Below are positions 45,366 through 55,213 of a stretch of 64,000 bases of DNA, in pieces; within the stretch, counting starts at the first letter, position 1; every line of letters starts with the position of its first letter. Source of the stretch: Rhipicephalus microplus. Lineage: Eukaryota; Arthropoda; Arachnida; Ixodida; Ixodidae. The position numbers and the translations under genes were made by a program. The stretch spans positions 205,664,601 to 205,728,600 of the forward strand of contig NC_134701.1 of assembly GCF_043290135.1 (NCBI RefSeq), in the 5' to 3' direction. The notes below the pieces were generated by a model. It worked only from the letters and a program-made list of their open reading frames with translations, made no database searches and was not told the DNA's origin.

Positions 45366-48185
45366 TGAATATAGATTTGATGCTGAACCAATTCCAAAAG
45401 TCAACTGTGATAAAGGCAGCATGGTAGTTTGAGGGCTCATTCACAGAACTCTCCAAGGTAATCCTATCAAAGCAGCCGAAATGAGAGTACACTGAAGTCG
45501 CAAAGAGAAGTGAATGTTAAAAAACAATTTTCACTTCTTTATTTTGCAGTGACTGCACTGAAGGCCACTTTCTAAACAAAATCATCAGCCATTCAAGGCT
45601 ATTTGAGACCATACTGTTTCGATTCCCTGAGTCCCACAACTTCTAGATTTGCCAAAGTTGACAAGTTGTAACACTACAGCACTCTGCAATGTTAAAGGTT
45701 ATCATTTTCATTAATTCAGCATGAATAAACCTGAACATGTACACCAGTGCAATGAACCTGTGTACCTCATAAAAGCTGTTTGAGTACTATTAACAGCACG
45801 TAACCAAAGTGCTGCTGTATCAACATCTGCCGATCCTGGATGTGTATGTACAGCCCCAACACTCAACGAGTTTGTAAACGTTTACTGGCATCAGTGATGT
45901 TCCGTGCAGAAAATTTTCCATTTTTGGGGAATTTTCAGCCATCATCTTGTATGAAAGGGGAAAAGGGAATATTTGCGATACTGCAAGAAATTTCAGAAAT
46001 GGTTATATTCACCAATGAAGATCAATTTATCGCGATCAAAGTGCGCCTTTGGCATCTGCAAATGATTCTGGCGCATGCAGCACAGCCCTTGGGACTACTC
46101 ATTTATTTAAAGCATCTTCTAGAGTACTGCTGGTGTGGACTCTGTGAGCACTATCTGCGATGTAGTACCTACCGCACGAGAGTTGAAAAAAATGATGCTT
46201 TTGTTGTTGTGCAGGAGCACAGGCACTAGTTCCGATATCAATAGTCACAAACATGACACGCACATGCATTTGGGTATGTGTGCATGTTTATGAGGGAAGG
46301 GGCACTCGTATAATACAAATAATGTGCAGAAAAAATATGCTGGGAATTCTGTCAGCGTATGCAGGGAAATATGCCCCAAATAGGAAATTTCGAGTAATTA
46401 AAATGGGAATTCTTCGGCATAACTGACAGGAATAAGTCATATTATTGCCAAATCGGCAAAGAATCAACGATTAATAGGGAGTTTTCGAACAGGGGCCCCA
46501 AAAGCTTGGAGCCCCAAAGAAATAGAGACAAGGCCACTGCGCATGCGCAAAACCCAAACCAGGTTTGGGACGCTATTTCTCTAATTAACAATAGCCCCAA
46601 AAGCTTTGCGTCACACAAACGTGACGAGACCCACTGAAGTGATATGACCAAGAATTCCGAGAATATCCAAAGCGCCGCCGACCCTATTCAAAAACTCTTC
46701 GCTCCTGCTTGACTCAAAGTGTGCATATGCAAAGGGCTTTGGGGGCCCTATTCAAAAATTCCCTAATATTGTGGAACTTTGAGCACCCATATGTGGCATA
46801 CATAAATATTCTTGTTCAAGAGACCACATCATACAAGTTATGAATATCCATTTCATTGCAGAAGTTGTGAAACGCAGAGCACATTAAACCAATTAATTAT
46901 GAATTACGCCTTCTGAACAAACCTCACCAACAAACTAGAACCCAGTGGCAAATGTCAACTTTAACGGATTTTGGTAGCACAGCTGATATTCATAGATAAT
47001 GAAGAAATTCATATACAAGTCGACAACACAAAGCATAGATGGCACTAAAACACGAAGACACTAACGCTCTGCTAGAGGTAGGTAGGAAGCGCCTCGTATG
47101 AGCTTGTACAGTTGGGATCACTAGTCTAGAGCGGTCGAGCGAGTGGTTGTGGATGCTGGCACCACCCACAGCTGCTACCTCGCATTAACTGCAAGCTTTC
47201 GTTCACGCTTGCCGGAATTATAGTGCAAGGTCCTAATGCGGTACGACTATGTTTGGTATCATTACGGCATCGGCCTCAGTGGATCTTTTTCGAAAAAAAA
47301 AAAACGCAGCTGAAGCGGCCCACTGGCCGCTCTAGGCAAGTGTTATTCTAATCAGTAACGTTGATTGAGACTGTGCGGGAACAGTACTCCCACTGCTGTG
47401 CGCAAACACGCCAAACATGCTGACTGAATGAGTCACGGTGGCCCTTCGGATGCTCTAAGAGCCAAATAGGCTTGGCATATCGTGCAAGCGAAACAGCGTA
47501 AAACGAAGAAATATTGTCACGGGCTAAGTACATGCCTGAGAATGACGACGAAGAAGTGCTGAACGTGAACGTGCTCGGACTGCAGCAGCGCTGTACGCAT
47601 TTGCTCGCCAGTATATTCGCCAGTACCCATTTGCTCACCAGTGTATACTTTATTCCCCGTAACAATATGCGCTTTAATAGTGCGCTTGAAATACTTGATA
47701 AACCATACGGGCAGATCATCATCTCGTGTGGGCCATGGTGAACGCGGCGAGTGCCGCTGTTATCGATGGAATGGGTCCGTGTAGTTTTTTTTTTTTTAAT
47801 AATAAGAAACTGCCGTGTACGCGCTCATCCAGAACCGAAACATAAACAGTGACAAGAGCAGAATAATCAAGAGGGCAAAAGAAAGGGGGAAGAACGCATG
47901 GAAAGAACTAACAGTCCGACAACTAATATCGCAACTGCGTGCGAGTGACTCAAGCTGAAATGACAACACCCAGTACCATATTCCTAATAAGCTGAATTCT
48001 GTGCGAAGCAAGCGAAACGAGGTCGCTATGAACGTTCTCCCAACCGCTTATCGGTGCACATTTCCACGTTTGTCTTCGCACTGGCCCTAACGCCCACCAG
48101 ATGCAACGATTTCCGAGTGACCCAACGCCCGCATAACAAAAGCTCGTCAAACGTCAAGCGCAGCCGAATAAAGCGCCCGTAGAAC
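45366..48185. other. CDC20 first intron
   Basis: Contains one MITE (46476-46764) and an A run near 47293-47303. No additional CDC20 exon (RWQRK-type) was recognised on the minus strand, although one cannot be excluded by eye. Confidence 0.45.
46476..46764. mobile_element. MITE with ~30-bp inverted termini
   Basis: Left end AGGGAGTTTTCGAACAGGGG and right end (reverse complement) AGGGAATTTTTGAATAGGGC are imperfect inverted repeats continuing into CCCCAAA. AAT flanks both sides (46473-46475 and 46765-46767). 289 bp, no coding capacity. Confidence 0.75.
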
Positions 48186-48190
48186 CTTAC

Positions 48191-48400
48191 CTTTGAAGCA
48201 GGGGTCGGTGATGAAAAGAGTAAAAAGAAACAAGTTTTGCGACCTCGCAGTCCCACGGAGCACCAAGCCGAGATCAACCGCAGCAAGCAGAGCGGTTGAG
48301 AGGAAGCACGCACAATTTGAACGGTGGCGCCTAGCAACCCTCACCGACGCTACCGACACCTGCATGTCGCCTGCACAAGAGAACACCTTTAGGTAACTAC
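48191..48400 (-). other. CDC20: Probable CDC20 5' UTR exon and core promoter
   Basis: A strong donor (CAAAG followed by GTAAGG, exon end 48191) at the right distance and strand, in GC-rich DNA, makes this the likely first exon. No ATG in frame with the coding exon is seen. On the gene strand GGCGCC (48331-48326) precedes TTCAAA (48321-48316), resembling a CDE/CHR pair of cell-cycle promoters. Transcription start not defined. Confidence 0.45.
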
Positions 48401-48419
48401 AGATGGCAGCACAAAACTG

Positions 48420-48805
48420 TTTTTAAATGTTGCATCTTATTTTTGAAATCGTGCACCATAAAACCTTAAACCTGGAATTTTAAATAACGCCTAAATTTAT
48501 TTTGAAATGTATAAATTTTGTATGTAAAATGTAACTATTGAAAATGTTAGCCGTCGTGAGTTGCAGTCATGGGCGCAAGAACAAAAATTTTGTGCGGTGA
48601 CAAAAATGCAGCATTGAGTCCAGGGCGAGAAAAAAAAAAAGAAAATGAACTATTTTTTACGCATGTGAAATCTTGTGAAAACATATGGTGCATTGGTTAA
48701 CCACAGCTACTTCCTCAGCACTAGTAGCAGTCGGCCAGGATGGATGGGTATATTGATTGATTTTCATAGCTGTACTACACTTCTAGTACACTCTTAGTTG
48801 TACGG
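48420..48805. other. Intergenic gap between CDC20 and transposon nest
   Basis: AT-rich; no gene or element recognised. Confidence 0.5.
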
Positions 48806-49309
48806 TTTTTGTACCCTTTAGATCGGGCGGCGGTTAACGCCACCTAGCCGTAGTACTTAGTGAACAAAAACTAAATTTATCTTCTTTAATGGGGAAGTTA
48901 AGTACTGGCACTTTGCAGTGAAGAACTTAATTTTCTCTCGTGCCTTGATTCTAGCCACCAATTAGAAAACCTCCTTCTAGTTAATTCTACCCACTTAAAG
49001 TCTACTTTGCCCTACCTGTCCCTAAACACCAGTGCTTTGAAAAACTGCGCCATCAAAGCCCTTACAGAGCATTATCAAGCAAGGAGGAATTCCTTCCTCC
49101 TTGTTATCACGTGTTCGGCATTTTTTCCTCCTCTCCACACGCACTGCATACCGTGTGTACCCCTTCGTATTTGGCCCGATAAGTCTTGGTTCGCAATACT
49201 CCCGTCCTGGCTTCAACCAGTAGAGAACTACCCTGAGTATTATCATAGATCCTTTTTTTGGCAATTTCCTGTTTATAAGTTCAATAAATCTCTAGTGCAG
49301 ACTTTTTAA

Positions 49310-51590
49310 CCCCTTAAGGACTCATTAAACAAATATATTATGCACCAATATGGCCAAATTTTTTAATGATGTGATATGCTTCAGAAACGTGTTCAAAACA
49401 CAAAAATATTTGCGAAAATTGTTTATAGTCGATAATCATGTTTAATTGGTCATTCTTTACCCCATATAATACCCTATATTTGGGGCATTTCTGGTGTATT
49501 CACAAATTAATTTCTGCAACTCCAGAAAGCACGGGTCGGGTTTGAATTGCCTTGCAGAAAACAAACAATTTCTTGATAGTTCACTTGAAGCTAGTTGAGG
49601 CTACCATCCGTGTGGTAGCGTTCAAAGCACGGCACTGCGCAGAGAGCCTTCTCGCACCACCTGCACCAGGTCCTGGTTTCCTTGCGGATGTTCTTGCCAT
49701 TTACATCTCGCTTCATGTAGCAGACTACGCAGCGGCGTGTCGGTTCTTGCTTCTTCTCTGTTGGTGGTATGTGCGATGGAAAGTGGCGCTCACCAAACCG
49801 TTTTGCGTTCAGGGGGCGCCCTGGCCGTCCTTTCTTCTTGGTGCCGGTGTTGGGAGAGTACTTCGTGATGATCTCATCAATAAGCCTTAGCCTATACTCC
49901 AGATGAGATGCTCGGCCTCCTCCTTTCTGGTACAGAACGAATGAATTGTAGGTCGCCTCATCCAAGAGGTGTTGGAAGATCTTCTTGTAGGAGATCTTTT
50001 TTCGTTTCCGTGGCACTGAGTAGCTCGCCAGCATCTGATCTGCTCTGTCAACTCCTCCCATTGTATGGTTATAATCAAGTATAACTTCTGGCTTCAGGGT
50101 TTCTTTGCCCATTTTGTCAATGAATCGCGCCATTTCAGCACTATGTACTGTAGATAGAACCGTCACCAGTTTTTTGTCCATCCACTGAACAGCCAAGCAC
50201 TTGCCCCTTTGAAAGGCAACCATCTCGCCTTTCTTGAGCTTTGCCTTGGCGAAACCAGGCGGAAGGTCTTTGCGAGTGGCTCGCGTCGTGCCATAGATGT
50301 CAGTTGATCTCTTCAAAAGAAAGTCAACCAGTTCTGGTGAGGTGTAGAAGTTGTCAGTTGTGACGCAGTAGCCTTTGTCTAGCAGGGCTCCAGAAGCTTC
50401 AAAACAACTTTCGTCGCCATTCCGAAGGTTGCTGCTTCTTCTGACGAGATCTCAATGTTCGTTTCTTTCCCTGTATAAATTACAGAGTTCCATATATACC
50501 CACTTGAAGATTCGCACAGCAAAAATGACTTTATGCCAAAGCTCGCTCTCTTCAGGGGCATATACTGCTTCCAGCTGAGCCGGCCTTTGAAGAGCAGCAA
50601 GCTCTCGTCGACACTGACGTCCCGCTCCGGCACATACAATGTCCGGTATTTTTCAAGAAGTGCCTGATAAACCGGCCAGATTTTCCTCAGATGAGGTTGA
50701 GGGTGTCCTTCACAATTTTCGATTGTCGTGTTGTCGACAAAGTGCAACATTCTCATTATTAGTTCGAAGCGGTTTCTGGACATTATCTCGCCAAAGACCG
50801 GAGTCTCAACCAGCCGATTCCTAGACCAGTACATCCTTTCATTTGGTTTTTGCACAATGCCTTGCAGCAACAGGAGGCTCAGAGAAACGCGAAGTTCTTC
50901 TCGCGTAAGTGCATACCATTTTCGGAAGCGAGAATGTTGTCCCAGCTTGCTAGAATTCAGAAGCTGAGAAGCGTACCGGTTTGTCTCCACGACGATAACA
51001 TCAAGCAGCTCATCATCAAAGTAAGCTTCAAAGAGCTCAAGTGGATGAGGGGGAGAGCTTACTGGGATCTTCAGTCCCGTGAAACCCCTGAAATCAAACC
51101 GTGGAGGTCTGGCTGGGATGTTGTCGAGGTCTATGCGAAACCATTCACGGGAGCTAGCCATTGTATCATCGCTACTGTCTTCTCCTTCAGAGTCACTGTC
51201 CGTAAAAACGTAATCACTGTCTTCTTCACTTGAAGAATAAAACACTACGGTGGCATCCTTATCACTCTCGCTTTCATCGTCTGAAGAAGGAAGATTCTCC
51301 GCATCAGAACGCCGCACGGATGAGGCCATGTTTGTAAAACGCGCGGGAAACAAGCGCACACATTCCGCCATCTAGTGTGCAAACTATAATTTAATACCAC
51401 CGCCAATGACGGAACTTGCGGTGCTTAAACATAGATGGCAGCACAGGTTCCGTAAATCCCCGTTTGACGACTCGGGTTTGTCAAAAGCCTGTAGGAGCAT
51501 TGCGGAAAACTCATGACGACCACAACTCGTCATAAGCAAAATAGTGGCAACTGCTCTTGACGAGCGCAGGTCGTCATAAGCCCTTAAGGG
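49310..51590 (-). mobile_element. piggyBac DNA transposon (2.28 kb)
   Basis: Termini are imperfect inverted repeats: CCCCTTAAGGACTCAT at left; CCCTTAAGGGCTTATG (reverse complement) at right. TTAA precedes the left end (49306-49309), as expected for piggyBac; at the right the equivalent bases read CCAA, so the duplication is decayed or the boundary is a few bases off (an internal TTAA lies in both ends). It carries one transposase gene with a frameshift. Confidence 0.85.
49591..51371 (-). pseudogene. piggyBac transposase (PGBD-type) with one frameshift
   Basis: Two frames: 51371-50379 (330 codons) and about 50392-49591. The first has an acidic Ser/Asp/Glu-rich N-terminus, RKWYALTREELRVSLSLLLL and VDESLLLFKGRLSWKQYM with the first catalytic Asp. 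The second has CVTTDNFYTSPEL (second Asp), DYNHTMGGVDRADQML (third Asp) and a C-terminal Cys-rich finger (CVVCY, CRWCEKALC). The first frame ends in a stop exactly where the second should continue (CCC TGC TAG near 50379-50390), consistent with a single-base loss. All three catalytic Asp are retained, so decay is recent or minor. The frameshift lies between Asp 1 and Asp 2. Confidence 0.92.
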
Positions 51591-51760
51591 CCAATTCCAA
51601 TTCTCCTCATATCAGTCTCCGTTTCCTTCACGTACCTTCCTCTTAACCGATAGTTCTTTTTTAGACCCCCTGCTCTTGTCTAAGTATTTACTTGTCAATT
51701 CTCTGGTTCGCTTCCTCCATTTTGTATAGACATTTCTCATGTACAAGTAGCTCGGGAGTG

Positions 51761-51797
51761 AATCCCGGCTGCGGGATTCACTCCCGCAGCCGGGATT
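51761..51797. repeat. Overlapping alternative hairpins
   Basis: 16-bp perfect arms AATCCCGGCTGCGGGA (51761-51776) and its complement (51782-51797), loop TTCAC. The alternative 13-bp arms GGGAGTGAATCCC (51754-51766) and GGGATTCACTCCC (51773-51785) use the same bases. Confidence 0.9.
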
Positions 51798-51811
51798 AGG
51801 TAAAACGGGGG

Positions 51812-51890
51812 CTTAGACAGGGGTGTCATCTGTCTTGTTATTCATGATGTACCTACAAGGATTAGAGGCCAAATTACAGGGAAGTGGATT
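51812..51890 (+). pseudogene. LINE RT fragment, plus strand
   Basis: CAGGGGTGTCATCTGTCTTG and CTACAAGGATTAGAGGCCAA correspond to the QRCPWSPLLF..YLQELEAK region of the LINE RT at 14620-14690. Opposite in orientation to the flanking LINE copies. Confidence 0.7.
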
Positions 51891-52350
51891 GATGTGGCTG
51901 TACCCTTCAGATTAGGCAGTGGCTAGCGCCATCTAGCCATAATACTTGATGAACTAACAACTAGATTTATCTTTTTTTTTTCTTTAAATAGTGAAGTTGA
52001 GGATTGGCACTTTGCAGTGAAGGGTTTAATTTTCACTCGTGCCTTGACTTTAGGCATCAATCAGATAACCTCCTCCTAGTTAATTCTACCCGCTTAAAGT
52101 CTATATTGCCCTCCCTGTCCCTAAACCCCAGTGCTTTGAAAAACTCTGCGCCATCATCCTGAACGATAGGTTGAAGCAATTTACATAACATTGTCAAGTA
52201 TTCGGCAGTTTCCTCCTCCTCTCAAAATGCACTACATTCTGTGTGTACCCCTTCGTATTTGGCCCGACATGCCTTGGTTCCCAATATTCCTGTCCTCCTG
52301 GCCTTAAACAGTAGAGAAATATTCCGAGTATTACTATTGATCCTTTCCTT

Positions 52351-52680
52351 CCCAGTCAAAAATAGTTAATGGGTCCAACTGGATGTTCCAGTTAGGAGCA
52401 ATGGGTGGCAAAGGGGGCTAAGTGGGGTTCAAATGGTGTCTAACTGGTGCCCAATTGGAAGTGCATGCTGCAATGGGACTGTCCAATTGGACTTCCCATG
52501 TAGTGGCTTCTAACATTTTAACCAACTCTGCATATTTGAAGTTCTAACAGGATGACCTGCTGTCATGATAGGTGGTTCCAGTTGGTTGCAATGGGACTCA
52601 AATGGACGTCAATGGGACCCAAGCTGCAATGGGAGAGTCCAATAGGACACCCCAATTGCAGTACATGCATAACTTTGAAG
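52351..52680. repeat. Left TIR and subterminal repeats of CMC element
   Basis: After the TIR, words such as AATGGG, AACTGG, CCAATTGGA and CAATGGGA recur in both orientations up to about 52680, with no strict period. Confidence 0.75.
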
Positions 52681-52689
52681 TTTATTTTT

Positions 52690-53525
52690 TACAATTCTCT
52701 ACCTGAGCAGTATTGAAAGTCATAAATGGAAATCTACGGTGATGCATCCAACCCTCCATATAAAGCAATTCATTTATGTGTGTTACCCAAACAGAATTCG
52801 AGCTAGTGCTTCAGCTTGGAATCCCTGAGCTCGGTCACTTACTTAAACCTTGGATTAAATTAAGCTTGTTTACAACACTTGCCTGGTTTACAAACAACCA
52901 CTGTATCAGGGCATCTGATTAAGCTTTCCATATATGCATCATGAAAATGCAGCAGTTAAAGTACTAGTACACATTGGAACCGCACCTTCTACTGTTTGCA
53001 GCATCACAATGTACCAACGATGTCTTATTCCCAAACTAGGGAATATGGCTAACTACCAGTGAGCACCTGATGTCACGTGTTTATGGGCTACCTGTCACTG
53101 CATATAATGCTGCTGCAGGATATGACTGAATTTTTTTAATATTCATACGATAGAAAAGGTTATGCAACTAAGAGAAAACAATTAGATGTTCTCACTAACA
53201 AGATATCCGAAAGAAGGTATGAAAGGCAACAATAACATTGAAAAAAAAAGAATTTTATTTCAAGGCAAACAGGATTTAAATAGCACAGAACATATTTTGG
53301 TGTAAAAAAATTTCTTGGCCAGTGCTGCAACACAAGGCGTACAAGATACTTCAAATATTACAAATACTTATAACAGTAAATTGAATCACAATAAAAGGAA
53401 TTTTAGTTCCAAAGGAGGAAAAAGGCATTGCCATACAACTGGCATTTCAGTAAAGCACTGAGAAACAGGTTTCATACAGGTTAACAGTTTACACGTGAAC
53501 AGCATGTCTTTACTTATTTAAGGAT
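52690..53525. other. Non-coding interior of CMC element
   Basis: AT-rich; no gene recognised. Confidence 0.5.
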
Positions 53526-53529
53526 GCTT

Positions 53530-54140
53530 AAAGGTCAACTCCGGTGGTTTTTCGAGGTCAACGAATCTCAATCAAATTCGCTGGGTACACTCTTACGCAC
53601 ATTCCTGTCATTTATGCCAATTACAGGCTTGAGAGATGCGCAGATTATTTGCAAATGAATTTTAAAGATTGCCTCGAAAAACTCGCCTCGCTTGCCAGAA
53701 TTATTGGCAACACTGTCAGTGCGATGTCAAGTTTGTCATGTCAACGAAAGTGACGCAGGCGATGGCATCGCTACTTTGGCCCCTACATTGTTTATTGTGC
53801 TGGCCCCAAGACGACAGCGGTGGTGTTTGGCACGACCATAGCACGGGAGAGCTTTCTTCCTTCCTCTGTGGTGTTTTGCCGGTGCTTCGCTGGTCTGGCT
53901 TTCACAGTTTTCATACTACGTGCCGGCAGAACCAGTATACGGCCTCCAGTTCTTAACAAATAGTACATCATATGCAGACCGGGCGCCCGGTCGGGTTTCG
54001 GTTTTGCACCTTTTTGCTTATTAAAAATTGTTTTCGAATTTCCTGAGCATTTCAGCTATTGGGCTCGTGACAAGAGTGTCTCAGGAACACAGAAACACCA
54101 TTACCTTGACATGGTCGAAAAATCGCTGGAGTTGGCCTTT
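53530..54140. mobile_element. MITE nested in CMC element (611 bp)
   Basis: Left end AAAGGTCAACTCCGGTGG and right end (reverse complement) AAAGGCCAACTCCAGCGA, both followed by TTTTTCGA. Flanking direct repeat AAGGATGCTT (53520-53529) and AAGGATGCTC (54141-54150), 9 of 10 identical. A 9-10 bp duplication is Mutator-like, but no transposase is present. Confidence 0.8.
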
Positions 54141-54149
54141 AAGGATGCT

Positions 54150-55213
54150 CACAGTGGCACAATGAATTATGTATGAATGACAAGCACACATTCTATGCAT
54201 AGTGTACAAGACTGAACTTGTATGAAAAAGAATAAAAAGCGTCATGTAATATTGCAGTACCCCGACACACACACTAAAATAAAGAATACAATAGCAGTAA
54301 GAATAAAAAAAATACAGCACCCACTGAATAAATATAGGAAAACATTCAGTACACAATGCAAATATAAAACATTAATACACACAAAAAGAGACATAATAAA
54401 TTTAAAGAAATTCAGACCCACCGATCTCTTTTCGGTAATATTCAGATACCTAATACAATATGCAAAACACTAGACTTTAACGAAAAAAAAATATTTCCAA
54501 AAACAATCAAACCTAGAGAGCAAGCTGGCTTACAGACAGATATTTCACAATTTGTCACAGCCATGTGGTCAATCAATTTAATCTGCACAGCACGATAAAT
54601 CCCTCTATATCAGTGGTCTCAAATATGCAGCCGGGGAGGCTCTCATGTGCGGGCCCACACATAACCATTTTCACTGCACATTTAAAAACATTTTCTTGGT
54701 ATGTTCATGAGCTACACAGGCATGACTGCTCTAAAGAACAATTTTTATGAGGTACACCATGTTGTCACCATGCATTGAAACATAATCGTGAAACAAAAAA
54801 TCATCACCATATCCAGAAAGTGAATGATGTTAGGTGAGCTTGCTTGGAGATGATCAGGTCACCCGCGAATCCTCCGTACAAATCTTCTAATACCATATAT
54901 AGACGTGGCAATGTTATATATACATAACATACTCAATGTTTATTAATTTACATTTGGATTCACTATATACTTTTTGATGAACTATATACATTATATATAC
55001 TCAAACGGAATTGTTTCAATGGTATGAGTCATCATGACAAACATCTTGCCTACTAGAAGAGCTAACTAGTCACGGGTGGCGATTTCACGTCGATCGCCTC
55101 AAGGCATTTCAAGGGCCACTCACATAAAAAAACGCTCATGTTTTGAGGCATAGTGTGCACTAAACAGGGTTCCTTTAAAACTTACACAGCATAGGTTCTT
55201 CACTTCAAATACA
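54150..55213 (-). other. Transposase 3' UTR and AT-rich interior
   Basis: A minus-strand AATAAA (TTTATT at 54939-54944) could end the transposase transcript. A hAT-like terminus fragment (CAGTGGTCTCAAATATGC) lies at about 54611. Confidence 0.45.

Larger units (their letters stand above)
48806..51765 (-). mobile_element. LINE copy A, 3' part, split by piggyBac
   Basis: 51765-51591 and 49309-48806 together align, in minus orientation, with the 3' end of the LINE at 15340-15945 (for example GGCCAAATACGAAGGGG, CACTGGTGTTTAGG, GTTAACCGCCGCC). 5'-truncated, non-coding, interrupted by the piggyBac element. Confidence 0.85.
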
